A DNA stretch of 64,000 nucleotides from Moniliophthora roreri (lineage: Eukaryota; Basidiomycota; Agaricomycetes; Agaricales; Marasmiaceae): NCBI GenBank assembly GCA_001466705.2, contig LATX02000186.1:372001-436000 (forward strand), written 5' to 3'. Of this stretch, positions 37,283 to 51,000 are shown in pieces (positions within the stretch are counted from its first letter, which is position 1; each line of letters begins with the position of its first letter). The notes under the pieces are model-generated. The model saw only the letters and a list, made by a program, of their open reading frames with translations. It ran no database searches and was not told where the DNA came from. Position numbers and translations under genes: made by a program.

Positions 37283-40200
37283 ATGTCGTCCGACGATGAA
37301 GCCACAAACGACGGTGCCCAGAAACGGCAGAGGAGAGTTCAGCGGGCTTGTGATATTTGCAGGCGAAAAAAAAGTGCGTTATAAACAAGTCTTTCCACTG
37401 TAGCTAGTTGTGCTGACCATTTCGGTCTTGGCTAGTCCGATGTGAGTGCTCTTCCAATTCCGACTTGTGATAGTCACCGATCTGGCTGGCATCCAGGCGA
37501 TGGTATACAAATGGAGGGAAACCGATGCTCAAACTGCATCGCCTACAACTATGACTGTACATATATCGAAGCAGCGAGGGTGAGGGCATAACGCTATTTC
37601 CAACGTCTTTCCCTATACCAACCATTCACAGAAACGAGGACCTCCGAAAGCGTTCGTTCGGTTTACACCTGACCTTTGAATATTGAGACTAAAACCTCTA
37701 TCGCACCTACCACCAGCTATGTCGAAGGTCTGGAAAACAGAGTAGAGAAGATGGAAAGACTACTTCGCCAGGCGCGTGATCTCTATCACTATAATGAAAC
37801 TTGCATTCTCAACAAAAATACAGATCATGCCGGACGATGATTTTCGGAGGGAGCTAGGATCTTTCTCTTCGAATCATGATTCATGGTCTGCACCGAAACG
37901 CGAGGTCATAGATCCACCCATCCCACAAGCTCGTGAAATCCCCTCCGTCCCCGCAGATATAGCTCTTGATGTTATCCGCAAATGGGATACAGCGCCGGCG
38001 GAGACCAAGGAGAATATCGAAGCCAAGCACGAAGAGGATGAACATTTAGTGCTATCCGACAATGTAAAACGACTTGCGATCAGCCCGGAACAGTCGCGGT
38101 TCTTTGGAAAATCAAGCGGTATTATGTTGATACAGACGGCTATCGATCTCAAGGAGGAATATACGAAGAATGTATTGAATCGTCCATTCCTCCCTGATCT
38201 CAGACGGCCAGAATATTGGAAGTGTAATCTCAGACGACCAGAGTTTTGGGAGCCCGCAAGCGTAGGTCCCTTTCGATTTCACCCTCTTATCCCTTGCTTA
38301 TGATTTTGCTTAGTGGGAACGCACTGTAACTCACATTCCACGGTTCCGATATACCTTTCCCGAAGAGGATTTGATGAGCGACCTAGTTGATCTTTACTTC
38401 AAGAACATTAATATCTTCATGCCGCTTCTCCACCGGCCGACATTCGAGCGAAACATTGCAGAGAAGCTTCATTTGGAAAACGACATGTTCGGTGCCGTTC
38501 TGCTCCTGGTCTGTGCAAATGGATCCAGGTATTCCGATGACCCACGGGTACTACTAGACGGCGTAGACAACTGGCTCTCCTGTGGATGGAAGTGGTTTGA
38601 CCAGGTTCAACTTGTCAGAAATTCATTATTGTCGCCGCCGACCCTATATGACTTGCAATTCTACTGCGTGAGTGTCTTCCATTCCATCAACATTCCTCTC
38701 TTGTTCTTACAATGCTGCCAGTTGTCATGTCAATTCTTGCAGGGTTCCTCTGCCCCACATGCGTGTTGGACGATGGTTGGGATGGGGATAAGGCTTGCGC
38801 AAGATATTGGTGCTCATCGGAGGCAAATATCTCCCATAACTACGATCGAAGGCGAGCTGATGAAGAGGGCATTCTGGTAGGCAAACTATGAGCATTCATC
38901 GGCGCACAGCTAAGACACGTTTACAGGGCATTAGTATGCATGGATCGCGTCATTAGTGCAGGTCTAGGACGACCATGTGCGATTCAGGACGAGGAGTAAT
39001 GTTCTCATCTCACTTACACATATAACCCGACTTATGGACTTGAAATAGCTTTGACTTGGACATGCCCGCGGAATGCGATGACGAGTACTGGGAGCATCCT
39101 GACCCTGAAATGGCCTTCAAACAACCTCCTGGAAGACCGTCTTATGTCAGTGCTTTTATATCTTATCTCAAATTGATGCGGCTATTGGCAATAGCCCTTC
39201 GAACGATAGTAAGATTTGGCCTTGCCAGTTCTCCGATCATCCTTCTGAGCCCATTCACAGTACTGTATAAACAAATCGAAGATGGTCCATGGCTTTGCTG
39301 GTCCTCAGTGGGAGCAGCGTATCGTTGCCGAACTTGATTCAGCGTTGAATCAGTGGGTCGACTCTGTTCCGGAACATCGTAGGTGTATGGATCTCATCAC
39401 GCACGGCTAGCTGGTTGACCTTTCCTAACAGTAAGATGGGATCCCAACCGTGAAGACGAAGTCTTTTTCAATCAGTCCGTTGTGCTATACACTCAATACT
39501 ATCTTCTGCAAATCCTCATCCACCGGCCATTTATACCTTCGCCCAAACGTCCATCACCGTTATCCTTCCCTTCTCTGGCGATTTGCACGAACGCTGCAAG
39601 GTCATGCTGTCATATTGTAGATACTCAGCGAAAAAGGAAAGGGTTCTTGCTGCCTATGAACCAGGTAAGATAAGCGTTCGTCTATGTTACTCCTCGATCA
39701 ACATTCTCGTATGACAGGGCGCCGTGTTCCACGCGGGGATCGTGCTGCTATTGAACATTTGGGGCGGAAAACGTTCAGGTCTATCAACGGATCCTAATCG
39801 AGAGATGGCGGACGTACACAAATGCATGCAGGTACTCCAAACATGTGAAAAGAGGTTCGTATTTAACTCCACTGACTCCCGAAAAAAGTCCGCTCACCAC
39901 TCATTTCGAACAGATGGCACAGCTGTGGGCGTCTATGGTAATTATCACGACCTCCTTTTTCATATCATTGGAATGCTGAGGGTACATCTTATTACAGGGA
40001 TATTCTTTACGAGCTAGCATCCGTCGGCGAATTGCCTCTACCAAAGTCGAGGGAAGGAGGTCAAAACAAGCGAGACAGAGACTCTGATAGTCCGAGATCA
40101 GCGAGTGGATCCGTATGTGGGAGCAGTCCCGGACTTATGGCTACCGAAGTCGGTGAACGAAGCATTGCCGGATCAAAACGGGCCATGAAATCGTCCGCCT

Positions 40201-40859
40201 CCACTGCTTCTACGGCATCTCCGGCATCCACTTCATCACCGTCTGCAGAGCCACCTAATCAGCAGCTCTTCTCGTTACCGATGTATAGCGATGAACTAGG
40301 GCGGTTACCATTACACGGTCAACTGCATTATACGTCTCATGGAAGCCGGACTGCTGGTGCAATGGACGATGCTACTGGTGCCAGTGGAGGGTACTGGTTT
40401 ACTTCTCAGGAACCTCCGCAGATATCACAGACAAATATGGCCGCCACCACGATCGGAGGCGGAAGTAGAGGGATGAATCCACCAATGGGCACACTACACG
40501 ATCTGAGCCTGCCCGCTGGTTACCCTGCCTTTGCAGATGCCGAATTCTTTAACCAGTTGACATCCATGACATCCATGACATGGCCGAGTGGACGGAATGC
40601 AATGGCTGGTGGGAATGGTTCTGGGTACATGGGAACTGATGCGAACGGTGCTATGCTGCTATCGCCTTACCAGGATACACAAGATTTATCCTCATCGGAT
40701 ATGAATGCGATGTGGCCTCCTGCTTCTTCGAGCTATGGGTAAGTTGGCTTTGTTTGACAGATGTGAAGCTTGCTGACTGTTTTTGCAAGGATGAATGACT
40801 TGGGAACATACCTCACCGATATCCATGCCATGCATAATACGCAAATGCCTCAGTCATAA
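37283..40859 (+). CDS. Zn(II)2Cys6 fungal-specific transcription factor, TF1
   Basis: Sixteen exons joined at GT-AG (one GC-AG) borders give 921 codons with no break, so about 920 residues. Residues 22-35 read ACDICRRKKIRCDG. The six cysteines at 23, 26, 33, 43, 46 and 53 form the binuclear zinc cluster. A short coiled stretch (YVEGLENRVEKMERLLRQ) follows. From about residue 234 the fungal-specific factor domain (PF04082 type) reads LVDLYFKNINIFMPLLHRPT, then GSRYSDDPRVLLDG, SAPHACWTMVGMGIRLAQDI and VCMDRVISAGLGRPCAIQDE. The C-terminus is a Ser/Ala/Gly-rich probable activation region. Overall layout resembles the XlnR/Xyr1 branch of sugar-polymer regulators, but the target genes are unknown. 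Exon 2 is a 6-nt micro-exon at 37436-37441. First of three tandem paralogs. Confidence 0.92.
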
Positions 40860-41054
40860 TCATAGTGCCTGGCTGTGGACGTTACTCTCGTGCTGTTCCC
40901 AATGTTTCTACGTTACATATTCCTTTCTTTAATCATCTCCTAGAATGTGTTGCAATGATTGGCTTGTAGCATTATTTCTACCTACCCATGTAATATAGTG
41001 CACTACCCTCTGCCACTTGCTGGTTGTATTAGATTTCTTTGAATAGGACTCCCC

Positions 41055-41940
41055 CTACTCCACGCCAAACACTGCCTTCAACATCGTCCTTTTCTTTTCG
41101 CCGAACCCAATGGCATCCAAGTACCCTTCCGCTCCTCCATACTCTTGTTCAAGGTATGCCCATACAGCATCCACGACACTCTCCGGCGCCATCATGTACG
41201 ACTCTGTCATTCCAATCTCGTTAACTTCCTCTCGCATGGAATCCCGTATTCTATCGAGACCATGTTGGGAGAGTACATAATCGCTTTTAATGACGTGGAG
41301 AGGTACACGTAAAGCGAAAAGGACGAGCATGACAATAAGTCCTGAACGGTCTTTGCCTTGCGTACAATGTATGAGGACGGGGTACGAAGAGGGGTTGACC
41401 AGGATTTCCAAAGCCTGTAAAATCTCTGCTCGACAGTATATAAGCATATCCCTGTTCAGCCCTTCGAGACCTTTGGGAGTGAGAACATCCCTTCCCACGA
41501 CGCGTATAGCTGCCATTCGCAATTGAAGGATCATGAGAATGAGCAACCAACTGCGAAAAAAAAAAAACGGATCAAAATTTAGTTCTACTAGCCCAACATG
41601 TGCATGATGCTCACATTGCCTTGACCAATCCCAACTCCTTCAAGATCTGCACCTCATACCGTCTCCCAATAAAGTGAACGTGGATAGTCTCCCATGGCCG
41701 TCTTTCCTCCTGTTTCCTGGGTGCAATTCCGGTTTTTTGCTCCTGCTTGATGTGTTCAGATTTGGTCCGAAGATCAATGACAGTCTTGATTTGATACTCT
41801 GAAGAGAGCTTGTGGACGTCGGAAGGTGTAGCTTCGTCTAAGCGACCAGAGCGGTATAAAAGACCTCTTGGGAGGGAAGTGAGGTGTCCAACGTCACGAA
41901 AGTTGTGGATAGACTCAAGGGGTACGTCGACGTTTGGCAT
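41055..41940 (-). CDS. Tyrosine-protein phosphatase, Y_phosphatase3 family
   Basis: Two exons (41940-41615 and 41550-41055) sum to 822 nt, giving 273 residues. The N-terminus has NFRDVGHLTSLPRGLLYRSG, typical of the family. VIDLRTKSEH marks the second conserved block. The catalytic P-loop is VLIHCTQGKDRSGL, with the nucleophile Cys and the Arg in the HCxxGKDR pattern. The C-terminus contains SVVDAVWAYLEQEYGGAEGY. The family dephosphorylates phosphotyrosine or phosphoinositides; the substrate here is unknown. It lies between TF1 and TF2 on the opposite strand, with its stop about 200 bases from the end of TF1. A decayed duplicate lies after TF2, so the TF-phosphatase pair was duplicated as a unit. 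Confidence 0.9.
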
Positions 41941-42299
41941 GAGGCCTTATAGGAGTTGGTTTCAGATGATTGGCGCTTGTTCGTCCATGACGGCGGAACG
42001 GAAGATGTCATTTGAAATTTGACGGTTCTTCCTTCCCTGAAAATGTCCGAATTCTACGGGCTGCACATGAAGGTACATCAAGGTCAGTTTCGAGGTTGGT
42101 ATCGAGTAAAAAGCCTTTCAGTCTTTATCTCACGCAGGTCTCGTACTTGCTTGATATTAATCTACACGAGGCTGGGGCTGCAACTGTTTCACCTCGGTCA
42201 TTATTTGCAAATCTTCTTGCACCTTGCGTCCATCTTCAATAAAGAGAATTGTCGGCCCTCGGGATACTGCAGGCGAGGTGCTCTTTTCCAATTGTCATC

Positions 42300-45200
42300 A
42301 TGTCATCCGACGAAGAGGGTACAAGTAACGGTTTTCAGAGACGGCAGAGGAAGGTTCAGCGGGCTTGTGATATTTGCAGGAGGAAGAAAAGTACGTCACC
42401 AAGTTTCTTCTTTGTAGCTGACGTGCTGGTCGTTCAAGTTTCTGGTCTGATTAGTCCGATGTATGTGAACTTTCGGATAGTGGGGATAGTGACCGAATTG
42501 GCTGAAATCCAGGTGATGGTGCACAAATGTTGGGGAAACGATGTTCGAACTGCAGTAACAACAACTACGACTGCACATACGTCCAAGAAGCAAATGTGAG
42601 GAATTAATGTCATGTCTGCATCCTTTCTTCCTGACAAACGGTTCACAGAAACGAGCCCCTCCGAAAGCGTTCGTTTGGCTTTCATCAGTTATTGACATTT
42701 GGAGAACTGAGGGTTCGATTAGCTATATTGAAGGTCTCGAGCTCAAAGTGGAGCAGATGGAACAAACGCTTCGTCAGGTGCGTCGTGTTTATTGCAGTAT
42801 AGACAGGTCGACTCTTACAGTAATGCATAGGTCATACCGGATGACGATGTTCGAAAGCAGTTGGGATCCTTCTTTGTGAACCACAAATGGTCTGCACCGA
42901 AGCCCGATATTTCAAAAGCATCCGCTCCGCAGATCCGTTCAATTCCACATGCAGATCTTGTTGTTGATGCTATACGCAGATGGGATTCTGGACCGACAGA
43001 GAGCAAACAAAACGACGAAGTCAAAGATGAAGAGGACGAATATCTAGCGTTGGCCGACAGTTTGAAGCACCTTGTTATCAGTCCGGACTATTTACGATTC
43101 TATGGGGAATCAAGCGGTATCATGCTGATACAGGCGGCCAACCAACTCAAGGAAGAATATACGAAAGAAGCAAGAACTCATGGACCATTCTTCCCGAATC
43201 TGAGACGGCCAGGATTCTGGCAGCCTCAACCTGTATGTAGTTTTGAATTCCTTTGACATTTCTCTCGTATTGATCTTTATACAAAGTGGGAACACTCTGT
43301 GTGTCAAACTACACGGTACCGATATGATTTTCCTGCCGAAGATCTAATGAACGACCTGGTTGATCTCTACTTCAAGAATATCAATATCTTCATACCACTT
43401 CTCCATAGGCCGACCTTCGAGCGGGATGTCGCGATGAAGCTTCACCTGAAAGATGACATGTTCGGTGCCGTTCTGCTTTTGGTTTGCGCCAACGGTTCAA
43501 GATACTCTGATGACCTGCGTGTTCTACTTGACGGAGTAGACTCTTGGACCTCGTGTGGGTGGAAGTGGTTTGATCAGGTTCAAGCTGCCCGAACCTCATT
43601 GGTGTCTCCGCCGTCACTGTATGACTTGCAATTCTACAGCGTGAGTTCTGTTTGCTGCCACTCAATGACCCATTTTTACAATTTTGCTAGTTATCTTCCT
43701 TGTTCTTGTTGAAATCCTCTGCTCCGCATGCGTGTTGGACATTGGTTGGGATCGGGCTGAGGCTTGCGCAAGAGATTGGTGTTCATCGGAGACAAATATC
43801 TCCTAGATTTACAATCGAAGGCGAGTTGATGAAAAGGGCATTCTGGTGCGCAAAATCACTCCATTCTATAACGACCCTCCTCCAATCCGTGTTCACAGGG
43901 TGTTGATATACATAGATCGCGTCACGAGTGCAGAAGAAGGTCGGCCCTGTGCAATTCAAGACGAAGAGTAAAAATCTAGATCTCTTCACTGTATTCCAAT
44001 GCTCTACTTACGATACACACTCGATCTAGCTTCGACTTGGATATGCCTATCGAGTGCGACGACGAGTACTTGATGGAACATCCTGATCCAAAGAAGGCAT
44101 TTCTACAGCCTCTCGGAAGACCGTCTTATGTCTCTGCTTTCAACTCGTGTCTCAAATTAACGCGGTTATTGGCATTGGCGCTCCGGACTATCGTAAACAC
44201 TCGCTTCATTTTTCTTTTAAATATACACCCTGACGTTCGTTTATAGTACAGCATTAACAAGTCTAAAGTACTGCTTGGATTGGCTGGTCCCCAGTGGGAG
44301 CAGCGTATCGTCACCGAACTCGATTCTGCGTTGAACCAATGGGCTGACTCTCTTCCGGAACATTGTGAGTTGGCAAAAGCCACTGCTGAGGGATCCTGAC
44401 CGATGTTCCTCAACAGTGAGGTGGGATCCCACCCGTGAAGATGACGTTTTCTTCAACCAGTCCGTCATGTTATATACGCAATATTATTTCGTCCAGATTC
44501 TGGTCCACCGGCCCTTCATTCCGACGCCGAACCGTCCGTCGCCGTTGTCGTTTCCGTCTCTGGCGATATGTACGAACGCAGCAAGGTCGTGCAGCCACGT
44601 CGTAGATGTTCAGCGGAAGAGGGGAGGTACCCTACTACCCGTAAATCAGGTAAGATGCATGATTATCCTTGCGTAGTATTCCGTTGACTAATTGTCAGGC
44701 GGCTGTATTCAATGCAGGAGTTGTTCTATTGTTGAATATCTGGGGAGGGAGACGTTCGGGTTTGTCGATAGATCCAAACAGAGAGATGGCAGACGTGCAT
44801 AAATGTATGCATGTCCTTCAAATGTGCGAGAAGAGGTTCGTCTTCACCTCGATAATGACCTAGAAAGAGGCGCTCACCGTTCAGCATGAAACAGATGGCA
44901 CACTTGTGGGCGTCTATGGTGAGATTATGACCTGTTTTCACGTCATCGGAATACCTCAGGCTACAGCTCCACAGGGATGTTCTGTACCAGCTGGCATCGG
45001 TCGGTGAATTGCCTTTACCCCAGCCGAGGCAGGGATCACAAAACAAACGGTATAGGGACTCGGACAATTCGAGGTCAGCTAGCGCACCAACAGGAAACAG
45101 TTCCGAAGGTGTGTCAGTTACCAACGATGTTGGTAGACGAGATATTGCTGGGACGAAACGAGCCATGAAGTCATCAGCCTCCCAATTCAATGCCGCCCAA

Positions 45201-45680
45201 ACGCCTCCGCCACCCTCGAATCAACACTTCTTCTCCTTACCGATGTACAGTGAGGAACTAGGACGGCTTCCTCTACATGGTCAACTACATTATACATCCC
45301 ACAGGAACCAGGGTGTAGATGGGATGGATGCTGCTGGTGGATACTGGTTTGCTTCTCAAGAAACTTTGCAGACATTACCGATGACTGGTGACGGAACAGC
45401 CGTGGATCCGTCCATGAGCATGCCATATAACTTGAGCCTACCTACTGGGTATCCTGCATTTGCGGACGCGGAGTTTTTTGACCAATTGACGTCGATGTCA
45501 TGGCCGAGTGGAGCGAACCTGATGACAGGTGATGGCGCCGCTGCTGATGCTGCGTACATGGGAACCGACGGGAACAGTACCATGCTGTCTTCTGCAGGTG
45601 ATTTATCGGTTATAAACACGATGCGGTCTCATGCTTCTTCGAGTTATAGTATGGGTGAGTCGATTTCATTCGACGAATAA
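42300..45680 (+). CDS. Zn(II)2Cys6 transcription factor, TF2
   Basis: Tandem paralog of TF1. The spliced N-terminus starts MSSDEEGTSNGFQRRQRK and reads CDICRRKKIRCDG with all six zinc-cluster cysteines. The same 6-nt micro-exon TCCGAT lies at about 42455-42460. The factor domain reads LVDLYFKNINIFIPLLHRPT, GSRYSDDLRVLLDGVDSW and YIDRVTSAEEGRPCAIQDED. The C-terminal half includes PLHGQLHYTSH and WPSGANLM. Two oddities. The donor after KAFV is gc instead of the gt used in TF1 and TF3; the 45-base former intron has no stop and would add 15 residues if retained. The last intron no longer splices in phase, so the protein probably ends SMGESISFDE at 45680 rather than in the HNTQ-type tail. It probably still encodes a protein. 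Confidence 0.82.
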
Positions 45681-45984
45681 CTAGGGCGCTGACTTTCATA
45701 CAAAAGATAAATGACATGGAAACATACCTCAATGGTTTTTATACGGTGCATAATACGCAAGTGCGACAATCCTGAATGTCGATTTACTCTGCTACTGTCT
45801 TTGACGCCTTACTGTACATGTTCCTTTCTCTTGACCGCCTTCCTTGCCATGCTAGCAGCTACGAATAAGGTTGTAGCATTATCCTACTTATTCACCGTGT
45901 AATATAGCATACCCTGCTCTCTATCCATGATTCCCGGCTGTTTCGAGTCCCTGCGAACAATAGGCTCTAGTCTAGCAATATCCT

Positions 45985-46670
45985 GTCTCGAGACACGTCC
46001 ACCTAGCATCCATAATCTCTGCGGCGCCATTATAGAAATCCGTCATTCCGATCTCTCTGACTTGCTCTTGCATGGAATCTCGTATTTTGTCCTTGTTGGG
46101 AAAGCACGAAGTCTATTTCGGCAACGTGGAAAGATATGCGTGGTATGGAGAGGATGAACATGACGATGAGTTGACGACACTTGCCTCGTGTACAGTGTAT
46201 GAGAAAGGTGTGTCGATCAGGATTTTAGTGGCTCTAATCTCCACTCGGCAGGATGAGTTTGACTTGAAAAACCTGGAGCGCAATTTCTTCCTAGGATATG
46301 TATAGCCGCCACTTGGAGTCGGAGAGGTATTAGAATGCGAAAAAAAAGCAAAATGGGCTAGAAACTAGTAGCTCAGTCTGAACATTCGCATTACTCCCTC
46401 AGCATCTGCAACCCATACTGCCTCCCAACAAAACATATACGTATTGTCTCCCAGGGCCATCTCTCCTATTTTCAGGGTGCCTTCTGCTCCTGCCTGAAAT
46501 GCCAGATTTGGTCCGAAGGTTAATGATAACCTTGATCTAATACTTTGCATGGAGTTTGTGGAAACCGGAGGTGTAAGAGCCGTATGACAGCTTGACTTCA
46601 AGGGAAGCAAGGTTGCGATAGTTCGGAACTTTCTCGGAACTTGGAAGGGCAGTTCAAATGATTGGCGCTC
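45985..46670 (-). pseudogene. Tyrosine phosphatase pseudogene (copy of 41055-41940)
   Basis: It aligns with the intact phosphatase in the same orientation and the same position relative to its factor gene. The P-loop region reads HCTRGKCR instead of HCTQGKDR, and many indels and stops break the frame. An equivalent A-rich run at the intron acceptor survives near 46340. No full-length product is possible. Confidence 0.8.
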
Positions 46671-48060
46671 GAGCACGAAGCTGGAAACGGAGGGCTACAT
46701 CTGGAAATTGCACAAATGCTATATAGGATAATATAGGACGTATAGTGGAATAGAAGCCATAGCTTACCTGGGGTCTACATTCCAGCATGACCAGCTACCT
46801 GAACTAGTGATCGACTATTGGGAGCTATATCGTGCTATATAGCATACTCGGCAAATCTCCATTTTCTACGGACATCAATGGAAAGTTGGGTCATTGGAAG
46901 ACCCGAGCCAATCCGACAGCCTTGATCGCAGGGATTTCGATGGGCTTTCCGTTAGTCGTTATTCTTATCCGTCTCCGGAATCCGCCTCTACTCTCCGGGG
47001 GTCCCGAAATCTTCTCGCTTCAGGATGCTCTGTCGCTGGGTTCCACTCAGAAACTGGCCTGTGTTGATCTCTTGGAATTATCACTAAGGCATATGGGCTC
47101 ACATTTATCGTCTATATAGAATCAGATATAATGCCATTTAAGAGAAGTGGCTGAGAGGGACATCAGCATGGGATCCGTGATGGAGGAAGAGAAACCAAAG
47201 GGAAACAATGACATTCCGTTTTATACTGAGGCCTACATCGGACTTCGTGTTTGTCGAGCTGTCAGATGGAGAAGACCCGCGGCACGGGGGTCGGGTACCA
47301 TTCTCTGCACGCAGGCAATTTCCGAGACAGAAATAGTACTTCCCACATAGTTCGTCAGCCTCTCCCGCTGTACATTCAAACATTTCAGTCCTTCTAAGTT
47401 CAGCTTCAAGCCATCCGATAGGATGTAAGTTAGCTCCGCCGCGCGGTCAGCAGATTGAACTAACTACTACCTGTCTATCCATTACTATATAGTACGCCCA
47501 ATTTCAATCCATTCCGCATCTCGGGCAACAGGTGAGCTCCCATATTATTTGGTACTATCTGACTATCCTGACTATATCGTAGGGGTGCTACTATTCCACT
47601 AGAATCAAGTTCCAGATGTAATTTCGTCGATATTGGTGTGTCTCAGGGCACTGAAATCTTGACTTGCATTTTTGAAGTGAATCCGACGGCAAGAAGGCTG
47701 GCATTTACGCACGGCTCCTGGCACGAGTTGGAAATCTTCTAAATCACTGATCAGTGACATCAATAGCCTTCCAGCTTCGTGTAATTTCAGGTTACCAACC
47801 CCCCTACAGCCGTGACCAGACATCACTATGGCTGCAGCTGTCATTCACGAATCGAAGAGCGTGATTTAGTTTTCACTATAGCCCATTTCGTTCGGTTTGT
47901 ACAGTCAGCACAGTGGCCAAGATGACAAAGAATGCTATTGGCTTCTGATTCCATTAGACAATGCCAGCCGACACTTACGACAAAATGCTGACGGGAGGGG
48001 GCCGGGGAAAATATCCAAGAAGCTTCATCTTCGTTCGCCCTTTCTTGTCTTCCTATCACC
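46671..48060. other. Spacer between phosphatase pseudogene and TF3
   Basis: Contains tatata-type words near 46715-46840 and several short open stretches, none recognised. The last 100 bases before the ATG probably include the TF3 promoter. Confidence 0.4.
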
Positions 48061-51000
48061 ATGTCGTCGGACGAAGAAGGTGTAAACAATGTTTTTCAGA
48101 AACGACAGCGAGTAAGTCGGGCTTGTGATACCTGTAGGAGGAAAAAAAGTGCGTAACACCAACCCTGTTGCCAAAGCTATCCCGCTAATCATTTACTCTT
48201 GGCTAGTCCGATGTAAGTGCCTACTCGGAATTCGGAAATAGCGCTTGATTGAAACCCAGGTGATGGCGTGCAAATTCCGGGGGTCCAACGATGTTCAAAC
48301 TGCATTACCTTCAACGGTGACTGCACATACGTGAAAGCTGCAAGAGTAAGTGCATCACATCCGGATTGTTCCTTTCTAAGCCATGATCTACAGAAGCGAG
48401 CTCCCTCAAAAGCGTTTGTCCGGTTTACGTTAAATCATTCACCCTTGGAGATCTGAAAGCTCCGTTAGGTACGTTAAAGGCTTGGAAATCAGGATAGAGC
48501 AGATGGAACGAACGCTTCGTCAGGCACGTGTTATTCTCACAGCATGACAACTTCGACCTTACGCGAACACACAGGCCATGCCGGATGAGGATGGTCCAAA
48601 GGAAATAGGAACTATCTCTGCGAACCACGAACGGTTTACACCAAAAGAGCCCGTTCCACGACTCTTCCCGATTCCTGCTGCAGATCTCACGGTTGATGTC
48701 ATACGCAAATGGGATTCTGGACCGACAGAGGACAAGCGAAACGACGAGGTCAAAGACGAAGAGGACGAACTTCTAGCATTGTCCGATAGTATAAGGCGCC
48801 TTATCATCAGTCCGGACTATTCGCGATTCTACGGAAAATCAAGCGGAATTATGCTGATACAGACGGCCAATGACCTCAAAGAAGAATACACGAAGGAAGC
48901 AAGAAATTTTGGACCATTCTTGCCTAGTCTAAGACGGCCAGGATTTTGGCAGCCTCAACCTGTATGTCGTCTTGAACTCCTCGATGTTTATCTAGCATTG
49001 ATCTTTATACAAAGTGGGAACACTCTGTGTGTCAAATTCCACGGTACCGATATGACTTTCCTGCCGAAGACCTGATGAACGACCTGGTTGATCTCTACTT
49101 CAAGAATATCAATATCTTCATACCACTTCTCCATAGGCCGACCTTCGAACGGGATGTTGCGATGAAGCTTCACCTGAAAAATGACATGTTCGGTGCTATT
49201 CTACTTTTGGTCTGTGCCAATGGTTCAAGATACTCTGATGACCCGCGTGTTCTACTTGACGGAGTAGACTCATGGACCTCATGTGGTTGGAAATGGTTCG
49301 ATCAGGTTCATCTTGTCCAGAATTCATTGTTGTCTCCGGGATCGCTATACGACTTGCAGTTCTATAGTGTAGGTTCCTTTCGTTGCTATTCGGCACCCTT
49401 TTCTTACGATTTTGCTAGCTATCCTCTTTGTTCTTGCTGAATACTTCTGCAATTCATAGATGCTGGACAATGGTCGGAACAGGAATAAGGCTTGCGCAAG
49501 ATATGGGCGCTCACCGGAGGCAAATATCTCCCAGATTGACGGTTGAAGCCGAGTTGATGAAAAGGGCATTCTGGTAAGCAAATTCATTCTATTCATGCGA
49601 TAGTCCACCAATATGTGTTTATAGGACGCTAGTATGTATAGATCGTGTTGTGAGTGCAAGTATGGGACGACCTTGTGCAGTTCAAGATGAAGAGTAATTA
49701 TGTTTCTTGATTGTATACCACTCTTTGCTTATGAGGCGCACTTGATTTAGCCTCGACCTGGACATGCCCATTGAGTGTGATGACGACTACTTGGTGGAAC
49801 ATCCTGACCCACAGATCGGCTTCCGACAGCCCCCAGGAAGACCGTCTTATGTCGCCGCTTTCACTTCATGTCTCAAATTGATGCGGTTACTAGCAATGGC
49901 TCTTCGAACGATAGTAAGTACTTGGTTTACTTTGTGAACTCATCCCTGACTTTCGTCTATAGTACAGCATTAACCAGTCCAAATTATTACTTGGTCTTGC
50001 TGGTCCCGAGTGGGAACAGCGTATTGTCACCGAACTCGATTCGGCACTGAATCAATGGGTTGACTCTGTTCCAGAGCATCGTGAGTTGAAGTACAGCTGC
50101 GTTTGGACCTGATTGACATTCTTTTGATAGTGAAATGGGATCCCAATCGTGAAGACGATATCTTTTTCAACCAGTCTGTCATGTTATACACGCTGTACTA
50201 TCACCTGCAAATTCTTATTCATCGGCCGTTTATTCCGACACCAAAACGATCATCGCCGTTATCGTTTCCTTCTCTGGCGATATGTACGAACGCGGCAAGG
50301 TCATGCAGCCACGTTGTAGATGTCCAGCGGAAGAGGGGAGGCACCTTACTACCCATTAATCAGGCGAGATAGCTATCCCACTGGATTATCGCTTGTATTG
50401 ACGTTTTCGTATCACAGTTTGCCGTATTCAATGCGGGGGTTGTGCTGTTGTTGAACATTTGGGGAGGAAAACGTTCAGGCTCGTTGACAGATCCGAATAG
50501 AGAGATGGCTGATGTACACAAGTGCATGCAGGTGCTCCGAATATGCGAGAAAAGGTTTGTATTTAGTTCGCTAGTGATCTGTACAAGCCAAGCTCATCAT
50601 CGTGGTCTAGATGGTTCGCTTGTGGGCGCTTGTGGTAATTATCTGGTCTCCTTTTCGGATCGGCGGAACGCTGAGATTACAGCCTTTACAGGGACGTTCT
50701 GTACCAGCTGGCAACTGTTGGTGAATTACCTCTACCCCGGTCGAGCCAAGGATTACAAAACAAACGGGGCAGGGATTCGGATAGTCCAAGATCAGCCGAC
50801 GGGTCGGCAGGAAACAGTCCTGGAGGTATGGCTACCGTTGAAGTCGGCGAACGAAATCTTGCTGGGACGAAACGAGCTATGAGATCAGCTTCCTTTGCCT
50901 CTCCGACAATGCCTCTGAACCAACCGCTTTTCTCGCTCCCAATGTATAGCGAAGAACTGGGACGGTTACCTGTGCATGGTCAATTGCGTTATACATCGCA

